From Paraburkholderia fungorum (GTDB lineage Bacteria > Pseudomonadota > Gammaproteobacteria > Burkholderiales > Burkholderiaceae), in the NCBI RefSeq assembly GCF_900099835.1, contig NZ_FNKP01000002.1, positions 1,178,001-1,242,000 of the forward strand: a stretch of 64,000 nucleotides of DNA, in the 5' to 3' direction. This document shows positions 8,528 to 16,491 of this stretch, piece by piece. Position 1 is the first letter of the stretch, and the number at the start of each line of letters is the position of its first letter. A program made the translations under genes and the position numbers. The notes under the pieces are model-generated. The model saw only the letters and a list, made by a program, of their open reading frames with translations, was not told the origin of the DNA and searched no databases.

Positions 8528-9393
8528 GATGCGCGCAGTTCCCTGGTGAAGAGCCCTTGCGGGCGAACCGACAGAATCACCACCAGCAGCACGAACGCGA
8601 TGATGTCCTTGTAGTCGGTCGAGATATAGAACGCGCCGAAGCTCTCCGCCATGCCGATGATCAATCCGCCGACAATCGCACCCGGTACGCTGCCCATGCC
8701 GCCGAGAATGATGATCACGAAGGCTTTGAGAATCACCAGTTGGCCCATCGCGGGATAGACGAGGTTGATGGGCGCGTAGAGCGTGGCAGCTACCGCGGCG
8801 AGCAGGCCCGAGATGCCGAAGGTGAGCATGGTCACCTTGTTCGCGTCGATGCCCATCAGCGACGCGCCTTCGCGGTCCTGCGCCATCGCGATGATGCTGG
8901 AGCCGACCACGGTGAACCGGAGGAACAGTTGCAGCAGAGCCACCAGCGCAAAGGCGGCGGCGATAATCAGCAGACGCTGCAGCGGCGCACTGACGCCGCC
9001 GAGATCGACAATGCCCGCATAGGGAGTCGGCATACGATGAAAATCCGCGCCCCAGATCGCCTGTGCGCCTGCTTCGAGAAACAGCATCAGTCCGATCGCG
9101 GCGATCATCGGATGCAATTCGGACGACTTGCGCAGCGGCTGGAACACGAGCCGTTCCGCGAGAACGGCGAGCGCGGCGACGGCGATGCTGGAGCCGATCA
9201 TCGCAAGCCAGTAGTTCAGGCCGAGTCGCGTCATCAGATAGAACGATACGAAGGCGCCGACCATGTAGAACGCGCCGTGCGCGAAATTCGGCACCGCGAG
9301 AATGCCGTAGACCAGCGTCAGACCGAGCGCGACGAGGCTATAAATGCCGCCGAGAGTCAGCCCGTTGAGGACCTGCTGCAAAAACATATCCAC
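8524..9393 (-). CDS. livH: ABC transporter permease LivH
   Basis: A 289-residue permease and first gene of the minus-strand operon. It carries LNGLTLGGIYSLVALGLTLVYG at the N-terminus and GGMGSVPGAIVGGLIIG in the ATPase-contact loop, both classical for LivH. ATG 9393 is used; a second ATG two codons later is possible. The 579 bp upstream separate it from the divergent class II aldolase-family gene and hold two related palindromes. Confidence 0.93.
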   Translation of the reverse strand: MDMFLQQVLNGLTLGGIYSLVALGLTLVYGILAVPNFAHGAFYMVGAFVSFYLMTRLGLNYWLAMIGSSIAVAALAVLAERLVFQPLRKSSELHPMIAAIGLMLFLEAGAQAIWGADFHRMPTPYAGIVDLGGVSAPLQRLLIIAAAFALVALLQLFLRFTVVGSSIIAMAQDREGASLMGIDANKVTMLTFGISGLLAAVAATLYAPINLVYPAMGQLVILKAFVIIILGGMGSVPGAIVGGLIIGMAESFGAFYISTDYKDIIAFVLLVVILSVRPQGLFTRELRAS

Positions 9394-9651
9394 GCTTTTA
9401 AACCCTCCAACCAGGCACCCGGCGAAAGCATGTCTCAGGCTTCAGGACATGCGCAGACCGGCGCCGGACTTGCGGACGGGACAACAGCCGCTGATCGAAC
9501 CAGACGACGGTTGCCGACGGTTGATACGTCACTCGAACGCATCGTGCAGCACGCGCTGAGGCGCGGATTTCGAACACGCGATGTACTCTGTCGCGAGAGG
9601 AATTTGGCACGGGCGTTCACTTTTCGTCAATAGGGTTTTGCGTGCGCATGT

Positions 9652-9664
9652 TCTGCATTGCAGA
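9652..9664. promoter_or_regulatory. Operator-like palindrome TCTGCATTGCAGA
   Basis: A 13-bp perfect palindrome with a central T, lying 259 bp upstream of livH. The core matches the palindromes at 9852-9866 and 12358-12384, so a common regulator is likely. IclR-family operators often have this odd-length form with a G/C-rich half, but the protein is not identified in the window. Confidence 0.55.
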
Positions 9665-9825
9665 TTGTTAGGGAAGTTACTTAGACGATTTCCGGCGAGT
9701 ACCAGCAACTTCGATGCGGGTCATGCATATGCGATAAAAATCCTGCGTTTATAGGGTTTTTTTGACTTGCGGCCGCACCGCAAGGACGTGCCGGCAAGAC
9801 CTTCTTCATTGACGGAAAAGTCGTC

Positions 9826-9866
9826 TTGACACCGCTTTAATCGCACCAGTATTCTGCTGTGCAGAA
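9826..9866 (+). promoter_or_regulatory. Sigma-70 promoter overlapped by palindromic operator
   Basis: A consensus -35 TTGACA (9826-9831) is followed after 18 bp by TATTCT (9850-9855). The palindrome TTCTGC-TGT-GCAGAA (9852-9866) covers the -10 box and the expected start of transcription. A protein bound there would block RNA polymerase, so repression of the aldolase-family gene is the natural reading. The same palindrome core appears on the livH side. Confidence 0.6.
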
Positions 9867-9972
9867 ATTATGAAGAGCCGCTTTGCGCTGTTACGGCACT
9901 TGCGCTGGTGAACCGCTCTCAAACAAGGCGGCTCTTTTCCCACAGTGTTTTTGCACCCATCAAGGTCCCCCC

Positions 9973-10740
9973 ATGAACTCGGCAGTCGAGATTCCCAGCG
10001 TTCGTCAAATGGTGTCGCCCGAAGAGTGGCAAGTGCGTATCGATCTTGCCGCTGCGTACCGACTGGTCGCGTTATTCGGCTGGGACGATCTGGTGTTCAC
10101 GCATATTTCGGCGCGCGTGCCCGGGAAAGAACATGAGTTTCTGATCAACCCCTACGGACTTTTCTTCGAGGAGATCACGGCGTCGAGTCTGGTCAAGGTC
10201 GATCACGAAGGACATCCCGTGATGCCGACTCCGTTCGACGTGAATCCCGCCGGTTTCGTGATTCATAGCGCCGTGCACGAAGCGCGCCCCAACGTCAATT
10301 GCGTGCTGCACACGCATACGGCTCATGGCGTGGCCGTTGCAGCGCAGGAGGGCGGATTGCTGCCGTTGTCGCAGCAATCGGGTTTCGTGTTGACCAACCT
10401 CGCGTATCACGATTACGAAGGTGTCGCATTGCGCGATGCCGAGAAGGCGACGCTCGTCGCCGACCTCGGCAACGCCAACTTCATGATGCTGCGCAATCAC
10501 GGTTTGCTGACGTGCGGGCGTTCCGTCGCCGAAGCGTTTCAGGCGATGTATCTGTTCGAGACGTCGTGCCGGATCCAGATTCTTGCGCAGGCGGGCGGCA
10601 AGCTGATCGAAGTGCCGCAATCGATCATCGCAACGATGGGCGAACAGGCGCGCGAAGTGAGTAAGGGCAAGGGCGCCAATCTCGTGTGGCCTGGTTTGCT
10701 GCGTCGGTTGACGCGGCGCAATCCAGGTTACGACGAATGA
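9973..10740 (+). CDS. Class II aldolase/adducin family protein
   Basis: A 255-residue protein of the class II aldolase/adducin fold (AraD/FucA superfamily), a zinc-dependent family that includes fuculose-phosphate aldolase and decarboxylases. The metal-binding HTHTAHG near residue 112 and the later histidine in RNHGLLTCG are visible, as is the family start RIDLAAAYRLVALFGWDDLVFTHISAR. ATG 9973 begins the conserved region; an upstream in-frame start would cover the promoter. It stands alone, divergent from the liv operon, and may share its regulator through the paired palindromes. The substrate is not predictable. Confidence 0.88.
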   Translation: MNSAVEIPSVRQMVSPEEWQVRIDLAAAYRLVALFGWDDLVFTHISARVPGKEHEFLINPYGLFFEEITASSLVKVDHEGHPVMPTPFDVNPAGFVIHSAVHEARPNVNCVLHTHTAHGVAVAAQEGGLLPLSQQSGFVLTNLAYHDYEGVALRDAEKATLVADLGNANFMMLRNHGLLTCGRSVAEAFQAMYLFETSCRIQILAQAGGKLIEVPQSIIATMGEQAREVSKGKGANLVWPGLLRRLTRRNPGYDE

Positions 10741-10764
10741 TGCCGCTCGTCGATCCGCGCTAGC

Positions 10765-10790
10765 CGATGCGCCGCTTGCGCGGCGCATCG
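10765..10790. terminator. Hairpin between convergent genes
   Basis: An 11-bp perfect stem CGATGCGCCGC / GCGGCGCATCG with loop TTGC lies between the aldolase-family gene and the convergent porin gene. The T-tract is weak, so termination efficiency is uncertain. Confidence 0.6.
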
Positions 10791-10830
10791 CATTCTTCAT
10801 CGATCTGTTTCGCGTTCGGCGAAACAACCA

Positions 10831-11922
10831 TCAGAACGTATGGCGGATGCCGATGTTCGCACCGGCTGTCGTCCCCGTCGCCAGATTGAGCGCATTGTTG
10901 ACCGAGAGTCCCGTATGCGTGGCGCCGTGGTTGGTCACGAAGCCGACTTGTGCGTAGGTCATCGTGGCCTTCGACAACGAGTACTCGACACCGGTCGACG
11001 CCAGCACTGAATTGTTCGACGAGTTGTTGGCGTCGCGCGTGACCCACACGCCCGCGTCGACATTCAGCGCGGGTGTGACGCGATAGCTCGCACCGCCCGA
11101 GTAGACGCGGTCGTTGAACGACCCCGCAATCTTGTATTGCACGTAAGACGCCTTCACCGTCAGATTGCTGAACGTGTAGCTTGCGCCGAGCGCGCGGCCG
11201 TTGAATTCGATCGCACTGGGAACCGCGATCGTTGCCGCGCTGCCGCCCGCATTGCCGCTATAAAGCGCGGCGTCGACGACCAGCGTGCCGAGGTGATAGC
11301 GCAAGCTTGCCGAGTACTGACGGCCCGCCTGGAAATCGCCGGCGGTGCCCCCGAGCGCCATCAATGCGCTGGCCTGCAAGCCCGCAATCTCCGGTGACGT
11401 GTATGACACGCCGTTCGGGTTGAACATCCCCGTCACGTAGACGTTGTTGATATAGGAGACGAGGCCGCTGCCGAAGTACGACATATTGCGCGGATCGAAA
11501 TCGTACGCGGCAAGGAAGAACGGCGAGAACTGCAAACCGGCCTTGACCGTACCGTACTTGCTGTCGATACCGATCCACGCCTGGCGTCCGAACAGATTGC
11601 CGTTCGAATTGCTGAGCGCGCCATTGGCCATGCTGATGCCGCTTTCGAGCTGGAAGATGGCGCGTAGGCCGCCGCCGAGATCTTCGACGCCGCGCAAGCC
11701 GAAATGCGAGCCGGACACGCCGCTGTCGTTGAACGAATATTGATGCGGGCCACTCTGGCCGTTCGCCGTATCGAGCGTTTTATTGGTGTAGAGCAGCGAT
11801 GCGTCGAGCACGCCGTACAGCGTAACGCTGCTTTGCGCATGTGCGCTTTGCGTCGCGCCGAGTGCGCACGCGCCCATCAATCCGAGAATGACTCCAACCC
11901 GATTGCGATAACTTGCCGGCAT
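10831..11922 (-). CDS. Gram-negative porin, Burkholderia type
   Basis: A 363-residue outer-membrane porin. A signal peptide ends at AHA-QSS near residue 29, then SSVTLYGVLDASLLYTNK, the standard start of betaproteobacterial trimeric porins. The C-terminus IGIRHTF ends in phenylalanine, as needed for BAM-mediated insertion. GLRGVEDLGGGLRAIFQLESG and GLFGRQAWIG-like segments match the family. The SD AAGGAG sits upstream of the ATG. It probably provides general diffusion of small solutes; a specific substrate is not evident. Confidence 0.93.
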   Translation of the reverse strand: MPASYRNRVGVILGLMGACALGATQSAHAQSSVTLYGVLDASLLYTNKTLDTANGQSGPHQYSFNDSGVSGSHFGLRGVEDLGGGLRAIFQLESGISMANGALSNSNGNLFGRQAWIGIDSKYGTVKAGLQFSPFFLAAYDFDPRNMSYFGSGLVSYINNVYVTGMFNPNGVSYTSPEIAGLQASALMALGGTAGDFQAGRQYSASLRYHLGTLVVDAALYSGNAGGSAATIAVPSAIEFNGRALGASYTFSNLTVKASYVQYKIAGSFNDRVYSGGASYRVTPALNVDAGVWVTRDANNSSNNSVLASTGVEYSLSKATMTYAQVGFVTNHGATHTGLSVNNALNLATGTTAGANIGIRHTF

Positions 11923-12639
11923 GCTGCGTGTCTCCTTGTTTTATGTAATCGACTGACCTGACGAGATAAAACGGGTGCTGCGCGGTTCTGGCGATCTGTT
12001 GCTCGCTGCGTTGTCGATAGGCGGCAGAAAGCCTTCGCGACCTGATAAGGGATGCGAAATATGGCGTCTGTTGATGCACTCCTGGATTTGACCTCGCCTG
12101 GCCGATGAGTCTCCTGATGGCGAGAAGGGCAGCGCTTCAGCACGATCTTTTATTGCGAGCTTGCGCACAGGATGCAAGCGGAATTTCGCACGACCGTTCG
12201 TGCAGTGTCAACGAGGGAAATCGCGGGTTGGACTGCAATGCAGGCCTGAATAGGGAAAACACCTGGCGGGCGAATTGTGTTTTATCGCGCTGATATCGCG
12301 GTGTAATAGAAGAAAATTGGCTGTAAGGCGGGTTTGAAGTGTTGAGCCGTCACCTGTTTTTAGTTCTGCAATGCAGAACTAAAAGGAAGCTAAGTAGATG
12401 GTCGCAAAAAGAGTCTGCGCGTTACGTGCTATCTGAATTCCCTGTCGGCTTGATGTCGCCACGTGCAATAGTCCAATCAGTAAAAGCGAGCCGACGCATT
12501 CAGTCCCGCATCCGTCGTTTGCCTGTAAGCTTTAGGCGGCGAATCAGTCATCGAATACCGTGTGCTGTTTCGTCGCGTGAACGAAGGTCCGCAAACAGGC
12601 TTCGACGTTATTGCCAATTTTCAAGAGGGGATATCTGTG
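11923..12639. other. Intergenic region between porin and DUF4148 gene
   Basis: This 717-bp stretch holds no supported protein gene. It must contain the promoters of the two divergent genes. The one strong signal is the 27-bp palindrome at 12358-12384. The rest is AT-richer than the coding regions, as expected for upstream DNA. Confidence 0.55.
12358..12384. promoter_or_regulatory. 27-bp perfect palindrome, operator-like
   Basis: Arms TTTTAGTTCTGCA and TGCAGAACTAAAA surround a single central A. The inner TTCTGC/GCAGAA matches the two sites in the livH/aldolase region, and this copy is the longest. It sits 256 bp upstream of the DUF4148 gene and 436 bp from the porin start. It could also fold as a hairpin, but the shared core favours a protein-binding site. 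Confidence 0.6.
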
Positions 12640-12954
12640 ATGAAGAGTTCTGCCATTAAACAAATCATGCTTGGGGTTTCGGTCATGGCGATGGTCGCCG
12701 GCAGTATTCCGCTCGCTGTCGCGCAGGATGCAAGCGGCGTCGTGTCGGCGCAGCAGCCGGCTGCGACCACCGGCGCGAAGCCGACCAAAGCCCAGCGTAA
12801 AGAAGCCCGCAAGGAAGCCCGCGCAAAGAAGAATGCCGAATTGAAGAAACTCGAGGACGCGGGTTACAAGCCCGCCGCTAACGACCCGAACTATCCGACC
12901 GATCTGCAGAAGGCCGAAAAGAAGGCGGGTATTGGCGCAGCCGCGAGCCAGTAA
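12640..12954 (+). CDS. DUF4148-type small secreted protein
   Basis: A 104-residue protein with a Sec signal peptide ending at AVA-QD near residue 30. A lysine/alanine-rich helical middle (KAQRKEARKEARAKKNAELKKL) follows, then the motif LEDAGYKPAANDPNYPTDLQKAEKKAG. That motif resembles the DUF4148 proteins that are abundant in Burkholderia and of unknown function. ATG 12640 follows AAGAGGGG at normal distance. Likely periplasmic. It is probably monocistronic. Confidence 0.8.
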   Translation: MKSSAIKQIMLGVSVMAMVAGSIPLAVAQDASGVVSAQQPAATTGAKPTKAQRKEARKEARAKKNAELKKLEDAGYKPAANDPNYPTDLQKAEKKAGIGAAASQ

Positions 12955-13144
12955 CCAGGACGGCGACGCCCCGCGCTACGAGCCGTTTCAAGGCGCGTCG
13001 GGTGTCGCCCGCCAAACTGTTTTTTTGGACCGAAACCCTTTCCACTTGCCTTGGCGCGACATACGCCGTCAAGCTGTCCCATCTGACCAAACCGTTGCCA
13101 GGCAAGGCTTTCGCCTGCCGCTAGCGCAGCATCTGCAACCCAGG

Positions 13145-13170
13145 TGTCGTATTTCCTCATGTGGTTGTCG
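13145..13170 (+). promoter_or_regulatory. Direct repeat TGTCG-N16-TGTCG (putative betaine regulator site)
   Basis: TGTCG at 13145-13149 and again at 13166-13170, a 21-bp period or two helical turns. The second half continues as TGTCGCAAAT. The same arrangement occurs before sdaA, fdhA and the betaine binding-protein gene. Two tandem half-sites on one face of the helix are typical for AraC-family activators. It lies about 190 bp upstream of proV, before the hairpin leader. Confidence 0.55.
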
Positions 13171-13245
13171 CAAATAGTCGGCAACGCGTACTTTTTTCTG
13201 GCAACTATGTATGCACAGCGCGGACACACGTCTGCGAAGCCGGTA

Positions 13246-13353
13246 ATGGCTTTGCGTTGGGCTGGAGTAGGCGCTGAAGCGCTAACTCTGGTCGACAGCT
13301 TTGCATGGGGCGGGAGTAAGCGCTAAAGCGCTAACTCCCGCCGACAAAGGAGA
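13246..13353 (+). repeat. Tandem-hairpin leader element, copy B (two hairpins plus SD)
   Basis: The architecture matches the copy at 330-440. Hairpin 1 (13260-13293) pairs GGCTGGAGT with ACTCTGGTC, including several G.T wobbles, with inner stem GGCGC/GCGCT and loop TGAA; its left flank is somewhat decayed. Hairpin 2 (13309-13342) has perfect outer arms GGCGGGAGT / ACTCCCGCC, an A.A mismatch, inner stem AGCGC/GCGCT and loop TAAA. The spacer between them is CGACAGCTTTGCATGG, as in copy A. CCGACAAAGGAGA follows and supplies the SD for proV at 13361. The outer arms of hairpin 2 differ at many positions from copy A but remain fully paired. Confidence 0.8.
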
Positions 13354-13360
13354 TCGCTCG

Positions 13361-14539
13361 ATGAATTCCCCGAAGGTCGTGGTCGAAGGGCTGTGCAAGG
13401 TGTTCGGCACCAGCCCCAAAGAAGCGCTCGCGATGCTGGCCGCCGGCGCAACGAAAGAAGAAGTGTTCTCGCGCACAGGTCAGATCGTCGGCGTTCATAA
13501 CGCGTCGTTCGACGTGAAAGAAGGCGAGATCTTCGTGTTGATGGGCCTTTCCGGTTCGGGCAAGTCGACGCTGATTCGCCTGATCAATCGGCTGGTCGAA
13601 CCCACTGCGGGCAAGGTGCTGATCGACGGCCGCGACGTCGCCAGCGTGCCGCGCTCCGAATTGACCGCGCTGCGTCGCAAGGACATGAGCATGGTGTTCC
13701 AGTCGTTCGCGCTGATGCCGCAACGGACCGTGCTGTCGAACGCGGCGTTCGGGCTCGAAGTGGCGGGCGTGGGCCGCAAGGAACGCGAGCAGCGCGCGAT
13801 CACCGTGCTCGAACAGGTCGGCCTCGCGCCGTTCGCCGGCAAGCTGCCCGCGCAGTTGTCGGGCGGTATGCAACAGCGGGTGGGGCTGGCGCGCGCACTG
13901 GCGGTCAACCCGTCGCTGATGATCATGGACGAAGCGTTCTCCGCGCTCGATCCGCTCAAACGCAAGGAAATGCAGAACGTCCTGCTCGATCTTCAACGCG
14001 AACAGCAGCGCACCATTCTGTTCGTGTCGCACGATCTGGAAGAGGCGATGCGCATCGGCACGCGTATCGCGATCATGGAAGGCGGCCGCGTGGTGCAGGT
14101 CGGCACGCCGCAGGAAATCATCACGAACCCCGCCGACGATTACGTGCGCGCGTTCTTCGACGGTATCGACACGAGCCGCTATCTGACCGCCGGCGATCTG
14201 ATGCAGACCGACGCCGTGCCGTTGATGCAGCACTCGCCGCAGATCGACGCATCGAGCGTCGCCGCGACGCTCAACGGCAGCGCCGACTACGCGTTCGTGC
14301 TTGACAGCGAGCGCAGGATTCGCGGCTTCGTGTGCCGCGATGCGATGGGCAGCGCGTCGCCGCAATTGAACCAGATCGAATGTATTCGCCGTACCACGCC
14401 GCTCGACGATGTGGTCGAACGCGTGGTGGCGAGTCGTGCGCCACTGCCGGTTGTCGAAGCGGATGGCTCTTATTGCGGTTCGGTCAACAAGACGAACGTC
14501 CTCAACGTTCTCACGCGCCATCGGAGTTCCCATGTCTGA
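13361..14539 (+). CDS. proV: Glycine betaine/choline ABC transporter ATP-binding protein
   Basis: A 392-residue ATPase of the ProV/OpuAA family. It has the family N-terminal extension around KEALAMLAAGATKEEV, Walker A GLSGSGKST at residues 62-70, signature LSGGM at 166-170, Walker B LMIMDEAFSALDPL and a C-terminal tandem CBS region that can sense ionic strength or nucleotides. ATG 13361 is chosen because AAAGGAG from the hairpin leader precedes it; a TTG 20 codons upstream is in frame but inside the hairpin. It overlaps proW by 8 bp. The cognate binding protein is not next to it but about 28 kb away at 42452. Confidence 0.93.
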   Translation: MNSPKVVVEGLCKVFGTSPKEALAMLAAGATKEEVFSRTGQIVGVHNASFDVKEGEIFVLMGLSGSGKSTLIRLINRLVEPTAGKVLIDGRDVASVPRSELTALRRKDMSMVFQSFALMPQRTVLSNAAFGLEVAGVGRKEREQRAITVLEQVGLAPFAGKLPAQLSGGMQQRVGLARALAVNPSLMIMDEAFSALDPLKRKEMQNVLLDLQREQQRTILFVSHDLEEAMRIGTRIAIMEGGRVVQVGTPQEIITNPADDYVRAFFDGIDTSRYLTAGDLMQTDAVPLMQHSPQIDASSVAATLNGSADYAFVLDSERRIRGFVCRDAMGSASPQLNQIECIRRTTPLDDVVERVVASRAPLPVVEADGSYCGSVNKTNVLNVLTRHRSSHV

Positions 14540-15434
14540 AGTCATTCCACTTGGCGCCTGGGTCGATCACGGCGTTCACTATCTGCTGGACCACGACGCA
14601 AAAACTTTCGATTCGATCGGCAAGGTGATCGAGAGTTTTGCCGCGATGGTCGAGCACGGCTTGCAAGCCGTGCCGATGTGGGCGCTGATGGCGATTTTCG
14701 TCGGCATCGGATTGTGGCGCGTGGGCTGGCGTTTCGCGCTGTTCACGTTGCTCGCGATGCTTCTGATCTACGGCACCGGCTTCTGGGATCAGATGGTGAT
14801 CACGCTCGGCCTGACATTGTCGTCGACGTTGATCAGTCTGTTGCTCGGCGTGCCGCTCGGCATCTGGACCGCGAAAAGCCGCACCGTCGAAATGATCGTG
14901 CGCCCGGTGCTCGACCTGATGCAGACCATGCCCGCATTCGTCTATCTGATTCCGGCCGCGATGCTGTTCGGCCTCGGTCGCGTACCGGGGATTCTGTCGA
15001 CGGTGATCTTCGCGATGCCGCCTGCCGTACGTCTGACTTCGCTCGGTATCAAACACGTGAACCGCGAGATTGTCGAGGCAGGGCAGGCATTCGGCTGCAC
15101 GCCGTGGCAATTGCTCTACAAGGTGCAGTTTCCGAACGCGCTGCCGTCGATCATGACCGGCGTGAACCAGACCATCATGATGGCGCTATCGATGGTGATC
15201 ATCGCGTCGATGGTCGGCGCAGGCGGTTTGGGTAACGACGTGCTCGCAAGTATTCAGCGGCTCGATATCGGGCTCGGCTTCGAAAGCGGTCTTTCCGTCG
15301 TGATGCTCGCGATCATTCTCGACCGCATCACCGAGAGTTTCGGGCGGGCACCCGGTATGGCAAGAGCGCCGCTGCTGTCCGGTCTGCGCAACGTGATGAA
15401 AGTGCGCCGCGAGCCGGCCGCGCAACACGGTTGA
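14532..15434 (+). CDS. proW: Glycine betaine/choline ABC transporter permease
   Basis: A 300-residue permease with a hydrophilic N-terminal tail and about six membrane segments. The EAA-type motif EAGQAFGCTPWQLLYKVQFPNALPSI starts near residue 182 and contacts ProV. MPAFVYLIPAAMLFGLGRVPG is a strongly conserved ProW segment. It starts inside the end of proV. Together with ProV and the binding protein at 42452 it should import betaine, carnitine or choline for catabolism or osmoprotection. Confidence 0.93.
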   Translation: MSEVIPLGAWVDHGVHYLLDHDAKTFDSIGKVIESFAAMVEHGLQAVPMWALMAIFVGIGLWRVGWRFALFTLLAMLLIYGTGFWDQMVITLGLTLSSTLISLLLGVPLGIWTAKSRTVEMIVRPVLDLMQTMPAFVYLIPAAMLFGLGRVPGILSTVIFAMPPAVRLTSLGIKHVNREIVEAGQAFGCTPWQLLYKVQFPNALPSIMTGVNQTIMMALSMVIIASMVGAGGLGNDVLASIQRLDIGLGFESGLSVVMLAIILDRITESFGRAPGMARAPLLSGLRNVMKVRREPAAQHG

Positions 15435-15441
15435 GCCGCCG

Positions 15442-16440
15442 ATGAAGCGCGACGCGATGACACCGGTCGAGCCTGAAGCGGATTCGCCGCTATCCAGTCT
15501 CGCGCACGTCGGCTTCCTGACGCTGCCGAATTTTTCGATGATCGCGTTCACCAGCGCGGTCGAAGTGCTGCGCATGGCCAATTACGTGGGCCGCGCGCAG
15601 CACTACCGCTGGTCGGTGATCACGCCGGACGGCGAACCGGCGCGAGCGAGCAACGGCATCACGGTAAAGCCGACCACGACGCTGGCTGAAGCGGGCATGC
15701 CGGACGTGCTGTTCGTCTGCGCGGGCTGGCATGTACGCGATTACGTGGACGACGCGGTGATCGCGTTGCTGCGCGAGGTCGCGTCGCAACGCATTCCGCT
15801 CGGTGGTATTTGCACGGGACCGTACGCGTTGCTGGCCGCTGGTCTGCTCGACGGTTATCGCGCGACCGTGCATTGGGAGGACATGTCGCCGTTGCACAAG
15901 AGCTACCCGCACGTGCGTTTCGCAGACGAACTGTTCGTGATCGACCGCGACCGGATGACGTGCACGGGGGGCACCGCGCCGCTCGATCTGATGCTGAAGC
16001 TGGTTAGCATGCGCCTGGGGCATGCAGTGGCGGCGCAGGTGTCCGAGCAGTTCATTGTCGAGCGGATTCGCGGCTCGACCGATTATCAGCACATTCCCGT
16101 CGATGCACGTGTCGGCTTTTCGCGCGCCGAGTTGATCGAAGTGGTGCGGCTGATGGAGGCGAATATCGAGGAGCCGTTATCGCTCGATGAACTCGCGCGG
16201 CTCGTGCATCTGTCGCAGCGTCATCTGCAGCGGATGTTCAAGATGTTCCTGAGCGTGTCGCCCACGCATTACTACCTGACCTTGCGTTTGCGGCGCGCGC
16301 GGGAATTGCTGCGTAATACGGATGCGTCGATTGCGCGGGTTACTACCGTCTGCGGTTTTCATTCGCCGTGTCATTTCAGCAAGGCTTATCGCGCGCAATT
16401 CGGACACGCGCCGAGTGTGGAGCGGCGGTTGTCGGCGTGA
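15442..16440 (+). CDS. GlxA-type AraC family transcriptional regulator
   Basis: A 332-residue regulator with an N-terminal DJ-1/PfpI-like domain (residues about 25-190, nucleophile-position Cys124 in GGICTGPYAL). The C-terminal double helix-turn-helix includes LSLDELARLVHLSQRHLQRMF and IARVTTVCGFHSPCHFSKAYR. It follows proW by seven bases, so it is in the same operon. This subfamily includes GbdR, CdhR and ArgR-like regulators of quaternary-amine and amino-acid catabolism. It is closely similar in layout to the regulator at 29251. It may sense carnitine, choline or betaine; which of the two is the true GbdR is an inference from position. An alternative start lies at 15457. Confidence 0.9.
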   Translation: MKRDAMTPVEPEADSPLSSLAHVGFLTLPNFSMIAFTSAVEVLRMANYVGRAQHYRWSVITPDGEPARASNGITVKPTTTLAEAGMPDVLFVCAGWHVRDYVDDAVIALLREVASQRIPLGGICTGPYALLAAGLLDGYRATVHWEDMSPLHKSYPHVRFADELFVIDRDRMTCTGGTAPLDLMLKLVSMRLGHAVAAQVSEQFIVERIRGSTDYQHIPVDARVGFSRAELIEVVRLMEANIEEPLSLDELARLVHLSQRHLQRMFKMFLSVSPTHYYLTLRLRRARELLRNTDASIARVTTVCGFHSPCHFSKAYRAQFGHAPSVERRLSA

Positions 16441-16491
16441 GTGCTTTCAAGGCCGTTTCCGCATAGTGCGCCGCTGTTGCGTCGGCGTGGG

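Larger units (their letters stand above)
9394..9972. other. Divergent promoter region between livH and the aldolase gene
   Basis: No protein gene is supported here. The region holds two TTCTGC/GCAGAA palindromes (9652-9664 and 9852-9866) and a good sigma-70 promoter for the rightward gene (9826-9855). It also contains a T-rich stretch around 9760 and a short inverted repeat around TTGCGGCCGC at about 9768-9785. Short open frames around 9398-9620 lack ribosome-binding sites and family resemblance and were dropped. Confidence 0.6.
12955..13360 (+). other. Upstream region of the betaine transporter operon
   Basis: No gene is supported. From left to right the region holds the regulator box at 13145-13170 and the tandem-hairpin leader at 13246-13353 that ends in the Shine-Dalgarno of proV. 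Short frames running through the hairpins end in the same SFAWG-SKR type peptide seen at the first copy, which reflects the repeat and not a gene. Confidence 0.6.

Noticed and set aside
9398..9620. Short frames upstream of livH
   Set aside because: No ribosome sites, overlapping frames on both strands, no family resemblance.
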